DNA from: Apostichopus japonicus | Lineage: Eukaryota > Echinodermata > Holothuroidea > Aspidochirotida > Stichopodidae | DNA length: 64,000 nucleotides | Assembly: GCF_037975245.1 (NCBI RefSeq) | Contig: NC_092568.1 | Location: forward strand, 35,024,501 to 35,088,500 | Direction of reading: 5' to 3' | In this document: positions 49,801 through 56,019 of the stretch, one piece after another | How positions within the stretch are numbered: the stretch's first letter is position 1 | Layout: each line of letters opens with the position of its first letter | Notes under the pieces: model-generated | What the model was told of the DNA's origin: nothing | The model's input: only the letters and a program-made list of their open reading frames with translations | Database searches by the model: none | Made by a program: the position numbers and the translations under genes

Positions 49801-52800
49801 GGCTGAAGTAGCATAACCATGCATTGTTTTTAAGAGTGGTACTGAATACAATATATAGCAGGGTTTCCCTAACTTTATCCCCCCATGAACCCCCTGTGGA
49901 TGTCAGAGTTGTCCACGAAGCCCCAACTTTTTGAGACACGATCTGAGTCATTATTATAATACTATAATACGCATAACAGTGCTTCGTAAAAGATCAACTA
50001 TCACATGCACAGTACAGTACTACTATGGCAACATATGCGTAGGGAAGGCGAAAAGAGTTTGCCGATAGGTACGACTTTTGTACATTACTAAATTATATGA
50101 TACATCAGACTTTAGTTCAACAAAAAGTACTTCAGTTTTGACTTTCAGACACATCTCACGAGCCCCATGGAATGGACACATGCACCCCCTAGGGGTTCAT
50201 GCACCCCAGTTAGGGAACCCCTGATATATAGGGTCAGAGTGAACAAAAAGTGATTCCATTAAGATAGACACTAGAGCTGTAAGTCGTAGGCAGTGAACTT
50301 CAGATTATTTAGAATACCTCTGCACTGCTCCAGGATCCATGAAGGCTCTCCTCTCACAGTTCCACACCACTCGGTTCTTCTCACTCTCCGCTTCTGCTCT
50401 GAAATCTCGATCCTGAAAACATCAAAATTCATGTTTGTCAACTACTTGGACGGCCATATCAAGTAAGCAGAGAATGACAAGAGTTAGAGTCACTCCAAGA
50501 TTAATGTATGTCGTCCAGTTACAGAGTTGTTGACAATTCACAATTCATAATCATGGACGTTAAATATGAATGTAAGAGACTGACTTCGGTCAGCTTGCGG
50601 GATTGATAAGCCCAATGAGGCTTCATCGCAAGTTCCTGCTTGCAGGAGGATCTAAAATACATACATGACAGGAACAAGATCAATTGTGTCGAAGCGATAT
50701 TTATCCTTTGTCATTTTAAAATGTAAACAATTAAGAAGATAATACGATGGTTGGTTTTTGATATATATGTATACATTTAAATATATAACGTCAGAGCTTC
50801 AACTGGCCATGTAAAAATGATACAGAATCAATGAATGTAACATATGTATTACAGATACATTAACAGCAACCAATGAAATTACTTGACACCCAGAAGGAAC
50901 AGTAGTAAATTAACTGTGGGGCCACTTACGTTAAACAAACTGAAAAAACACTAATATCATTTTGATAAGATGGACAGAGCTGGGGCAAAAAAAAGGGGCA
51001 GGGAAGCAACACTTACTGCTCTGAACTGTATCATCTTAGGTTTATCAAATAATGAAATGTTAAGAAAATCATCACAGCCAATCACCTAAAAAAGCCTTCT
51101 TGTCTCTAATTGACTCAATGTAAGAAACTTTAATGTTAATTATAGGTTCATTATAACTGCAATTTCTGGGCTTTAATGTTCCATCTAAAAGTGACATTTT
51201 AACGATGCAAATGTGACTTACTTCTTTGGTAGTTAGTTCTCCATTTTCTTCATCCCTGTTTGCTTCTGATATGTATCTGTTTAAATCAGAAGATAATTTG
51301 AAATTTGCATTATTATTAACAAGATCAGATAAGAGGAAAATCTTGAGAAGTTTTCAAAAAGAAAAGCAAAAATCCAGTTTGATGATAAAACAAAAATTCA
51401 GTTGTCTGGAGATTGAAAAATTTAATATAATATGTACATTTCTTTAGACTCACTTGTCTGGTATGAATATAGAACCAGCTTGGGCAGAGCCTGGCACCGC
51501 CCACTTCTTTTGTCGAGACGGTTGTTCTTTGTCATTGATGGACTTTAGCTGTCCGCTTGACACAACGATTGTCGACTCTTTCTGTAAATTGAGATAAATG
51601 TGTTTATGTATTTCATTTAATGGAGTAAACTAGCAATTTGTACACATAATAGCTAACTAGTTATGCGAAGCCACCTATAAATTATCTGCTACCTTTTCCA
51701 TATATATATATATATATATATCATTGAAAACTTAATGAGAAGGAAAATCCAGAACAGTGCAAAAACTTCCAGCCTCCACCGGGATTCGAACCCGGGCCTC
51801 CCGCTTTGTACGCAGACATCCTAACCAACTAGGCTATGGACGCTGATGGTATGTCGAGAGGCTCGAACCAGTAAGGAAGGTCGTAATTTCACTGTAGGCG
51901 TTTGACATCTGTATCCAACAAGACTAGTTCTGTTTTTGGTGACATATTTTGTCTTACTCTAGAGATCAAACATGATGCTAACCAACTCTAAAATCATTTG
52001 TGATTCCTAAAGCCAGATCTCAAAAGAGATACTTTGAACAGACTTTTATGTTGATGACATGGAGGTAAACGACGAAGGCAAATGAATATATATAATTGAA
52101 ACGTAATGAGAAGGAAAATCCATATATATATATATCGTACCCCATAGCTACATGAGTGGATATATGTATATATGTGTTTATATATATAGTGACCCTAAAG
52201 TCAATGGGGATGGAGGTCTTATGGTAGGTGTAGAAACAAACACTTCAAATTACCTCAGCTGTGAGTGGCATGGGGAGTGTGATATTGTAGACATATTGAG
52301 TGCCACTGGGGTTCCATGATTCCGGCACAGAGTATGCTGACTCTACCGTTATGGTCAGCAAGTTACCGTCCTGTAGATCCGTCTCTGTTAACAGAGGATG
52401 GTTGACGGACACAATGACATCTACTTCAGCCTATAAATGACAATGTCATAGAGAGCAAAAACAAAGTTTGAAACGGCACTCAAACTGTTGGCTAATACAA
52501 GAATCGAGCGGGTGACGTCAGGATAAGGATCGATTAATCTATCCAAATTTTGTCTGTTTATGTCTATTTTCCTGATTTGAAACAAAACAGTGACTTTTAA
52601 GGAGTGTTTCAGACATAATTGAATAGCTTGGAAAGTAGAATGGAAATAAAACTACTGACATAACAAAGAGAATTTTGTGATTTTAGCCTGTATTACAACT
52701 ACTACAGCAGAGCATGATATAGTATAGCTTTGTTGATCAGTCACAAATTGTCATCTCCAGCTTGCTTCAAAATTGATTCCTTCAAAAGGCTTCCCAGTAG

Positions 52801-55800
52801 ATACAAACAACTCTGTGATCAACATGGCTTGAAAGCAGGGTTGCCAGTTGGCATTTTAAATTTGGAATTTTCAAAATACCATTGGCCAGCGAAATGGGGT
52901 TTTTTTTGGGAGGGGGGGGGGTGCTATTGTAATGGCTGATCAATTTAAGAGTAACAGTAGCTGAAAATTGTTCAATTCCCCCAAAAACCAAAAGTTTCCA
53001 CCATATCAAGTTGCTTAGTCCGACTCAAGGTTGCATATAGGTCTATGTGTCGATGAAAACATTGGTAATTCTTTATCCACTTTCACTCCCTAATGTTCAG
53101 AGCTGACCCCAATTGCAACAAATTGCAAGCCCACAAAATTCTTACCCATATAGGCTCAATGGTCATTAAATAGCAGCAAATTCATATTTGGCTTCTTTTT
53201 GCTTGATTTGGCCAGTTGCATCATAAAAAAAAATGGCAACCCTGCTTGAAAGGTTGATTTAATGTACAGGTTGATTATTCCTTGCCTAGTAAATCTCTAG
53301 AGAGTCAGGTACATTATAAGATCTTTCAGAGAGTCAGGTTACATTATGAGATCTTTCAGAGAGTCAGGTTACACTACAAGATCATTTAGAGAGTCAGGTT
53401 ACATTATAAGATCCTTCAGAGAGTCAGGTTACATTATAAGATCCTTCAGAGAGTCAGGTTACATTAAAAGATCCTTCAGAGAGTCAGGTTACATTAAAAG
53501 ATCCTTCTTCTTTAACTGTCTTGTCCAGTTGAGTGAATACACATGCAATCCCTTGAAACCTACCCATGCCAATATACATTACATGTAAGAAGATTGAATG
53601 GTTAAATTGCAAAACAAGGTGCTTAACATAGCAAGATTATCCCCTAAGAAATGTTCGCATTCTATATATACTTAATTCAGAGACCCCCGTCTCAAATCAC
53701 TGGACATTAAAACACTTTAGGAAAACTGCAGAATCAGGTTTTACCAGTTAACTAAGTATTTAAAAAAATTCAGTTTTGTCTTGTAAGATACTAAAAACTG
53801 TAGATTTCAAAGTAGTTTCCTGGGGTTGTCAACCATCCCCTCCCCCACCACATATTTTCCCAACAATTAAAATAGGCTAGATTTGTCTCAATGAGACAGA
53901 AAATGCTCTGAGGATGGTATTAGTTTGCTTGTTGAATTTTCAGCATGAGTGACCATTATTTCATGTTTTTTTTTTTCATGACCTTCAGGTATGACTTACC
54001 TTTGGTGAATCGATAGAGATTCCTTCCAAGGGAGAGCCTGGGAGAGGATGGATGGTCAAGGTAGTCTTAAATTTGGTTTCACCTTTGACCAGTGGTAGCA
54101 AATCTAGAGGGCACTGTCCAAGTAAAACTGTTTTCTCTTCCTTCTGTTTTTTCTCCTTTGGTAGAACTTCCACAAATGTCACTATATTCAGAAAGAAGGA
54201 CAATTAGGAACATGTTTATTACAACACAGCCAATTACTTTTATAGTAATAGCATTATTGTGGGGCAAGTAGACATGAGTCTTACTCCATGCAACATATTG
54301 GTAGGTCTACATTGACCTCATCATGCCCCCCCCCCACATTGATCCCATCCCTCCCCTGTCTCCCTTACCCTTAACACAAACATGACATTCTCCTTATAGT
54401 AATAGCAATCATGTTTAATTTGCCCTTGAGTTCACTCTCTGTACTGCAGATAGGTTAGTTTCATTTCCCTTGAGATGATCTTTGTAGCCTAACACTTGTT
54501 GTTTTTTCTAACCATTCAACCACACTTCTTTACACTTAAACAAGATATATCTGCTGAAGATTTTCTGTTTCTCTATTTACTCTAACATCCACATCCTTAC
54601 TAAGTACTCTTTTATTGAATCAATTGTTAGCTGTTTTCTACATTTGTCTTTGAGTGTTATGAGGTCTGTGCATTCTATTCAAGGAATGCACAACTGTCGC
54701 ATGTAGTTCACTGTAATTGATTGTGTACCTTAGGAATGTATTTATACAAATTGTTACGTAATCGCTATGTTGTGCTAGCTCCTCTTAGGCAGTAGCTTTA
54801 ATTGAGAGAGTTCTATTCACTTGTGCCCAACAAGAAGGGTGTCTTCTCTGTGCTACACATATTGCCTATCTTTTTGTCATCTGTCAGCGCCGTACTACTT
54901 AGTTACTTTTACACTGCCATTCTGTTTTGCCTGTGCCTGCTTCCACGTGGCGTTTGCTATACCATACTCAATGAATACCCCTTTAATAACCCTGGTGTTC
55001 AGTTGGACAAAGCCTCTACCGTTGTTCATCAAATTCTCACCAGAACAAGCCGTTTCAGCTCGCCAACCTATTTATTTGCCAAATTCAGAACATGCTTTCT
55101 TGCCAACCTATTTATTCACCAAATCCAAAACCACACTTTCTGTGCCTGCTTCCACGTGGCGTTTGCTATACCATACTCAATGAATACCCCTTTAATAACC
55201 CTGGTGTTCAGTTGGACAAAGCCTCTACCGTTGTCCATCAAACTCTCACCAGAACAAGCCGTTTCAGCTCGCCAACCTATTTATTTGCCAATTTAGAACC
55301 ATGCTTTCTTGCCAACCTATTTAGTCGCCAACTCTACAGAACCACAATCTCGTCACCTTAGCAAACCACACCCTGCCCTCAACGAATTCACTTTGGAAGT
55401 ATTTGAAATTAATTTGTTATTTGTGTTAATCTTGATCATATGGTTTAATTATCATTCAACAGAACAAATTCTCCTTTCTCATCTCTTCTTTTGTGCTCCT
55501 GACTGCTGGTTAATCTTGAGTAGTTGAATCCCCCTTATAGATAGCTAGCAGTCACGTAACACAAGTAACATTCTCTTACCAAGTACTGGTTTATATGCAA
55601 CTTCATCCAACATGGCTGGGTCATCGAAGGTGCATTCTAACTTTGCTGTGAAATTGTATTCGGTGGACCCATCTTCTCCCATGTCCACTTTGGGGGATTC
55701 CCCCAGTGGGTTGCTGCCATATTCTGCTCTGACTAAAGAACTCAGGGTATCCCCTTTACTTCCTCTCTGAAAATAAAAAGGCAAAAGTGCTTGGGCTCTT

Positions 55801-56019
55801 GTTAAAAGAAAAGGAGAAGGCAACTTCAGGTGCAAAATGCTTTTATCATTTGAGTAGCAAATTAATTTAAAAGTATTATTAAAGTTCTACCATTTTTTGT
55901 GCCAGAGACATGAAATTAAATTAAATCAAATTTCTTACCAGGTTTCTAGCTCTCTGGATGGTAATTGATATAGGTTCTGGAGATCTAAATTTTTGTGGCT
56001 CATCTTCTGAAGCCATCAT
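19595..56019 (-). CDS. CFAP70: CFAP70 (TTC18), complete gene of 26 inferred coding exons
   Basis: Cilia- and flagella-associated protein 70 is an axonemal protein tied to motility. In algae it has been placed in the central apparatus, and in mammals near the outer dynein arms. The exons, in transcript order from 56019 to 19595, join in phase to 3441 bp (1146 residues plus stop), close to the vertebrate length of about 1120. Residues about 15-150 match the C2-like N-terminal region, with [14 protein letters not shown] a family hallmark. Residues 150-480 are the middle region. Residues about 640-740 and 900-1140 hold the TPR helices. The end, VGFGNPSF, is the family C-terminus. Start: tandem ATG ATG directly after an acceptor at 56019. 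Divergent parts are a Lys/Gly-rich insert (residues 376-423) and an acidic plus Pro/Thr linker (770-880). Regulation: an X-box-like site lies upstream at 57337-57350. Two micro-exons are tentative. Confidence 0.95.
21894..21983 (-). CDS. CFAP70: CFAP70 coding exon 23 (residues 1041-1070), TPR
   Basis: Encodes [20 protein letters not shown], then [10 protein letters not shown]. It matches the family's YEKAKKTY..ACK.SPSCLTWLGLGIACYR. Phase 0 at both ends (90 bp). Confidence 0.97.
22198..22230 (-). mobile_element. Decayed Penelope-like element motif (hammerhead-like)
   Basis: The minus strand reads GAAGAAGATCCT, a short loop, AGGATC, then AAAACATCAGGC. It is the decayed partner of 46620-46655; the core GAAA has become AAAA. 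Confidence 0.5.
22612..22708. repeat. 16-bp minisatellite
   Basis: Tandem copies of GGATTCATAATAATAA, about six, with minor length variants, in a CFAP70 intron. Confidence 0.9.
22997..23158 (-). CDS. CFAP70: CFAP70 coding exon 22 (residues 987-1040), TPR
   Basis: Encodes [20 protein letters not shown], then [11 protein letters not shown] and [18 protein letters not shown]. The family has [21 protein letters not shown] and EMHFIFLRLG.IYL. Phase 0 at both ends. Confidence 0.96.
23205..23640 (-). mobile_element. Possible LINE 3' fragment
   Basis: The minus strand ends in CTTGTGGGGCAAAAAAATAAAT followed by an AAATAA-rich tail, as non-LTR elements often do. No recognisable reverse-transcriptase residues; assignment is weak and the inner boundary is a guess. 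Confidence 0.3.
24085..24590. repeat. About 23-bp minisatellite, roughly 21 copies
   Basis: Unit CCATCCCATCCCCTGAGTTA plus ACA, with higher-order duplication (a five-unit block containing 'catttatcccatcctctgat' occurs twice). It lies in the CFAP70 intron between 24754 and 23158. Confidence 0.95.
24754..24906 (-). CDS. CFAP70: CFAP70 coding exon 21 (residues 936-986), TPR
   Basis: Encodes [20 protein letters not shown], then [20 protein letters not shown] and [10 protein letters not shown]. It matches the family's VLAHELLCPQGGP...YYLVLAQ.HILKK. Phase 0 at both ends (153 bp). Confidence 0.95.
25815..25975 (-). CDS. CFAP70: CFAP70 coding exon 20 (residues 882-935; numbering excludes the two micro-exons)
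   Basis: Encodes [20 protein letters not shown], a Pro-rich stretch, then [18 protein letters not shown], which matches the family's TIFMETIHFLMKVKAVQ. It opens the second TPR block. Phase 1 in, 0 out. Confidence 0.92.
26160..26292 (+). repeat. G-rich low-complexity tract
   Basis: Irregular GGTGGGATGGGG-type repeats on the plus strand; many G3-5 runs close together could form a quadruplex. Pyrimidine-rich on the CFAP70 sense strand, a few hundred bases above an acceptor. Confidence 0.85.
27136..27165 (-). CDS. CFAP70: CFAP70 tentative 30-bp micro-exon (residues 872-881)
   Basis: Between acceptor 'tttttgttaatatag' and donor GTATAA there is a 30-bp frame encoding SPVSLAQYR, phase 1 at both ends. 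The acceptor is good. Could be constitutive, alternative or spurious. Confidence 0.5.
27818..27853 (-). CDS. CFAP70: CFAP70 tentative 36-bp micro-exon (residues 860-871)
   Basis: Between 'ccataag' and GTAGGTG there is a frame encoding [11 protein letters not shown], phase 1 at both ends, so it fits between its neighbours without a frameshift. The acceptor is weak in pyrimidines. The composition suits the linker. Transcript evidence is lacking. Confidence 0.5.
28548..28990. repeat. Tandem duplication of about 233 bp
   Basis: Two copies starting 'agaatgtctacccgacgta' at about 28548 and 28781, with about 95 per cent or more apparent identity. Both contain a short (TA)n of differing length. In a CFAP70 intron. 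Confidence 0.9.
29045..29115 (+). mobile_element. LINE/SINE 3' tail remnant
   Basis: Contains 'tgtacagcgctttgagat', then 'aaagcgctttataaatagc' and an ATTATTATA tail: the common CR1/L2-type tail. Two other copies are in this gene. Confidence 0.65.
29267..29410 (-). CDS. CFAP70: CFAP70 coding exon 19 (residues 812-859), Pro/Thr/Lys linker
   Basis: Encodes [20 protein letters not shown], then [18 protein letters not shown]. Disordered linker between the TPR blocks, with many Ser/Thr-Pro sites. Phase 1 at both ends, so it could be skipped. Confidence 0.85.
31935..32036 (+). repeat. G-rich tract beside CFAP70 exon 18 donor
   Basis: GGTGGGGGAGTGAGG-type repeats about 100 bp downstream, on the sense strand, of the exon ending at 32134. 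C-rich on the transcript; a short CCCCCAAC repeat lies between. Confidence 0.85.
32134..32352 (-). CDS. CFAP70: CFAP70 coding exon 18 (residues 739-811), acidic
   Basis: Encodes [20 protein letters not shown], then [11 protein letters not shown] and a very acidic run (about 30 residues dominated by Glu/Asp). The first part matches the family's LYYE...NDIR.EMAF.EA. The acidic part is lineage-variable. Phase 1 at both ends. Confidence 0.93.
34020..34188 (-). CDS. CFAP70: CFAP70 coding exon 17 (residues 683-738), TPRs
   Basis: Encodes [20 protein letters not shown], then [16 protein letters not shown] and NTTLAWTLL. Two TPR motifs with the typical small/aromatic spacing. Phase 1 out. Confidence 0.96.
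34745..35240. repeat. Pair of direct repeats (about 125 bp) 373 bp apart
   Basis: Copies at about 34745-34872 and 35118-35240 share 'aatttaaaatgctaattc', 'gcattgtactaatgg' and 'tgtgtcacatctg'. Both in the intron between the exons at 35292 and 34188. Confidence 0.85.
35292..35372 (-). CDS. CFAP70: CFAP70 coding exon 16 (residues 656-682), TPR helix
   Basis: Encodes [18 protein letters not shown], then SLLISDIAK: a TPR A/B pair matching the family's RLV.EP...HWLDYG.F.L. Phase 0 at both ends (81 bp). Confidence 0.93.
37016..37273 (-). CDS. CFAP70: CFAP70 coding exon 15 (residues 570-655)
   Basis: Encodes [20 protein letters not shown], then [20 protein letters not shown] and [17 protein letters not shown]. 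Nearly the same blocks occur in vertebrate CFAP70 before the first TPR. Phase 0 at both ends. Confidence 0.97.
37752..37915. repeat. Three tandem copies of a ~58-bp unit
   Basis: Unit core 'aagaagtatacaacttaaaa' followed by 'tgttgcatggtaaattaa'. The third copy is truncated at its end. Confidence 0.85.
38469..38601 (-). CDS. CFAP70: CFAP70 coding exon 14 (residues 525-569)
   Basis: Encodes [19 protein letters not shown], then [20 protein letters not shown] and KEQIK. It matches the family's [17 protein letters not shown] poly-G run sits just above the acceptor. Phase 2 in, 0 out. Confidence 0.95.
39289..39411 (-). CDS. CFAP70: CFAP70 coding exon 13 (residues 484-524)
   Basis: Encodes [20 protein letters not shown], then [20 protein letters not shown]. 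It matches IPPRPPLTRRTGGAQKA in vertebrates. Phase 2 at both ends. Confidence 0.95.
39596..39918 (-). mobile_element. tRNA-derived SINE, full-length-like
   Basis: On the minus strand it opens at about 39918 with a tRNA-like head (TTGGCTAAGGCCTCGGACTC, then a B-box-like GGTTCGACTCC). A conserved body follows (CCTTGGGCAAGATGC; CACCCAGGGGTTAAATGGGTAC). It closes with GTAAAGCGCTTTGAGACCTA and an ATTATTATT tail near 39600. This head-body-tail plan is typical of marine-invertebrate SINEs. Confidence 0.85.
40245..40515 (+). mobile_element. CR1/L2-like LINE 3' end fragment
   Basis: From 40258 the plus strand encodes [20 protein letters not shown] and, past a stop, KDLMTYL: the usual C-terminal block of such LINE polymerase proteins (AAPxxWNxLPxxIR...FKxxLKTYL). 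A noncoding tail follows with TGTACAGCACTTCAAAAT, GGCGCTATATAAG and ATTATTATTA. Broken and 5'-truncated. Confidence 0.85.
40541..40722 (-). CDS. CFAP70: CFAP70 coding exon 12 (residues 424-483)
   Basis: Encodes [13 protein letters not shown], then [20 protein letters not shown] and [14 protein letters not shown]. It matches the family's EAGTYIVLEI.LDK..VPKR.PEELA.R. The acceptor is a tandem CAGCAG, so the first Gln may be optional (start 40722 or 40719). Phase 2 out. Confidence 0.95.
42830..42870 (+). repeat. Dispersed repeat copy (partner at 63130)
   Basis: 'aaagtggctgaactgcttag' then 'tctagcataca' recurs as 'gaaagtggctggattactta' then 'gtctagcacata' near 63136-63166. Family unknown. Confidence 0.55.
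43130..43340 (+). other. Possible LTR or promoter-like fragment
   Basis: Contains GAGTATAAATGG (TATA-like) downstream of a 100-bp CT/GA-balanced stretch that is more GC-rich than its surroundings. No paired copy or target duplication was found, so this is weak. Confidence 0.2.
45600..45730. repeat. Short tandem duplication (~52 bp)
   Basis: 'cagtatataaaccaatattt' and 'agtaatattg' occur twice in a row, at about 45635 and 45687. Intronic. Confidence 0.75.
46421..46564 (-). CDS. CFAP70: CFAP70 coding exon 11 (residues 376-423), Lys/Gly-rich
   Basis: Encodes [19 protein letters not shown], then a low-complexity [17 protein letters not shown] run. Vertebrates have a less Gly-rich sequence here. 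The frame and splice sites are consistent, 144 bp. It is followed by a 5.7-kb intron in which no further exon was found, though one could be hidden. Confidence 0.85.
46620..46700 (+). mobile_element. Penelope-like element terminal motif with hammerhead-like core
   Basis: CTGAAGA at 46620-46626, a 6-bp hairpin GATCCT/AGGATC with loop GCT, then GAAAC and GTCAGGCC. This resembles the hammerhead-type motif found in Penelope-like retroelements. One extra A between the core and stem II may abolish activity. No polymerase sequence is nearby. Confidence 0.5.
47231..47292 (-). CDS. CFAP70: CFAP70 coding exon 10 (residues 355-375)
   Basis: Encodes [20 protein letters not shown], continuing the family's VKRIRGAFHVYP...VYEKT. 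Phase 1 in, 0 out. Confidence 0.93.
48237..48306 (-). CDS. CFAP70: CFAP70 coding exon 9 (residues 332-354)
   Basis: Encodes [19 protein letters not shown] and then LYPG. It matches [16 protein letters not shown] in vertebrates. Phase 1 out. Confidence 0.95.
48485..48655 (+). mobile_element. CR1/L2-like LINE tail remnant
   Basis: 'gtaaagcgcattgaacaac', 'tctgcgctatataagacta' and a TATTTATTATTA tail, parallel to the tails at 29045 and 40390. 5'-truncated. Confidence 0.65.
48841..48928 (-). CDS. CFAP70: CFAP70 coding exon 8 (residues 302-331)
   Basis: Encodes [20 protein letters not shown], then [15 protein letters not shown] is a conserved family motif. Phase 2 in, 0 out. Confidence 0.93.
49266..49320. 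repeat. Alternating GT/CG-rich tract (Z-DNA-prone)
   Basis: Run of GCGTGTGCGTGTTTGTGCGA type; near-continuous purine-pyrimidine alternation. Confidence 0.8.
49607..49662. repeat. 10-bp minisatellite
   Basis: About five or six copies of CAGATTA(A/C)(C/G) type repeats ('agattaacag', 'agattaccag'). Confidence 0.9.
49859..50223. mobile_element. hAT-type MITE with perfect 8-bp target duplication
   Basis: Ends CAGGGTTTCCCTAACT and, on the complement, CAGGGGTTCCCTAACT, giving 16-bp inverted repeats with one mismatch. Flanked on both sides by ATATATAG (49851-49858 and 50224-50231). 365 bp, no open frame; a second inner pair (CATGAACCCCCT / AGGGGTTCATG) extends the inverted symmetry. Confidence 0.95.
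50318..50412 (-). CDS. CFAP70: CFAP70 coding exon 7 (residues 271-301)
   Basis: Encodes [20 protein letters not shown], then [11 protein letters not shown]. It matches the family's EFRNQAE...RIIWDLESR.YLDPSAV. Phase 2 out. Confidence 0.93.
50580..50647. other. Three adjacent RNA-like hairpins of unknown identity
   Basis: Hairpin 1 (50580-50593): CTGAC-TTCG-GTCAG, a UUCG tetraloop with C-G closing on the plus strand. Hairpin 2 (50594-50632): outer CTTGC/GCAAG, inner GATAAGCC/GGCTTcATC with one bulge. Hairpin 3 (50634-50647): TCCTG-cttg-CAGGA. They abut with 0-1 nt between. It lies in a CFAP70 intron, antisense if read on the plus strand. Could be part of a repeat I do not recognise. Confidence 0.5.
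51222..51276 (-). CDS. CFAP70: CFAP70 coding exon 6 (residues 252-270), 55 bp
   Basis: Short exon encoding [18 protein letters not shown] with a clean acceptor (ttaaacag) and donor (GTAAGTC). It bridges phase 2 to phase 0 exactly. It aligns with the acidic EEEEGELN segment of vertebrate CFAP70. Confidence 0.88.
51454..51581 (-). CDS. CFAP70: CFAP70 coding exon 5 (residues 210-251)
   Basis: Encodes [14 protein letters not shown], then [20 protein letters not shown], parallel to the human KKWPIANILAPGA.NIPDAFI region. Phase 2 out. Confidence 0.9.
51700..52135. mobile_element. Repeat block flanked by a recurring 'aatgagaaggaaaatcca' segment
   Basis: 'ttgaaaacttaatgagaagg' at about 51724 recurs as 'ttgaaacgtaatgagaagga' near 52098, each next to a (TA)n run. 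The tRNA-like unit sits inside, suggesting an inserted SINE and its duplicated or compound copy. Confidence 0.5.
51771..51843 (-). repeat. Cloverleaf-forming tRNA-like SINE head or tRNA pseudogene
   Basis: 73 nt on the minus strand. Acceptor GCGTCCA/TGGAGGC (one mismatch), A box TAGCCTAGTTGG, anticodon stem TCTGC/GCGGG with two G-U pairs, loop GTACAAA (anticodon ACA), perfect T arm CCGGGTTCGAATCCCGG. The A and B boxes fit polymerase III consensus. The odd anticodon (ACA, Cys) and flanking repeat sequence argue for a SINE or pseudogene. Confidence 0.7.
52254..52430 (-). CDS. CFAP70: CFAP70 coding exon 4 (residues 151-209)
   Basis: Encodes [14 protein letters not shown], then [19 protein letters not shown] and [11 protein letters not shown]. 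The GNLL.T.E.AYSVPES motif is conserved in CFAP70. Phase 0 at both ends. Confidence 0.95.
53287..53508. repeat. 30-bp minisatellite, seven copies
   Basis: Unit AGAGAGTCAGGTTACATTAT plus AAGATCCTTC. It stays open in one frame (RSFRESGYI) because 30 is divisible by three, but it is intronic. Confidence 0.95.
54000..54181 (-). CDS. CFAP70: CFAP70 coding exon 3 (residues 90-150)
   Basis: Encodes [16 protein letters not shown], then [14 protein letters not shown] and [10 protein letters not shown]. This is the strongest N-terminal family signature. Phase 1 in, 0 out. Confidence 0.95.
54930..55345. repeat. Tandem duplication with ~209-bp period
   Basis: 'tgtgcctgcttccacgtggc' occurs at 54932 and 55141, followed in each by about 190 near-identical bases. 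Shorter internal repeats ('gccaacctatttatt'-like) continue to about 55330. Intronic to CFAP70 (exons 2-3). Confidence 0.9.
55580..55766 (-). CDS. CFAP70: CFAP70 coding exon 2 (residues 28-89)
   Basis: Encodes [18 protein letters not shown], then [14 protein letters not shown] and VAYKPVLG. It matches the family's C2-like strand pattern (GD..VRAE, YNFT, HKPV). Phase 1 out. Confidence 0.93.
55939..56019 (-). CDS. CFAP70: CFAP70 coding exon 1 (residues 1-27)
   Basis: Begins [20 protein letters not shown] right after acceptor CAG and ends QRARNL before GTAAG. Phase 0 out. It is the start of the C2-like domain. Either of the tandem ATGs could be used. Confidence 0.85.

Noticed and set aside
51771..51843. 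Functional tRNA-Cys gene
   Set aside because: Anticodon ACA, acceptor mismatch, G-U-rich anticodon stem and repeat context.
53346..53588. 80-codon frame RSFRESGYI repeated
   Set aside because: It is the 30-bp intronic minisatellite; open only because the period divides by three.
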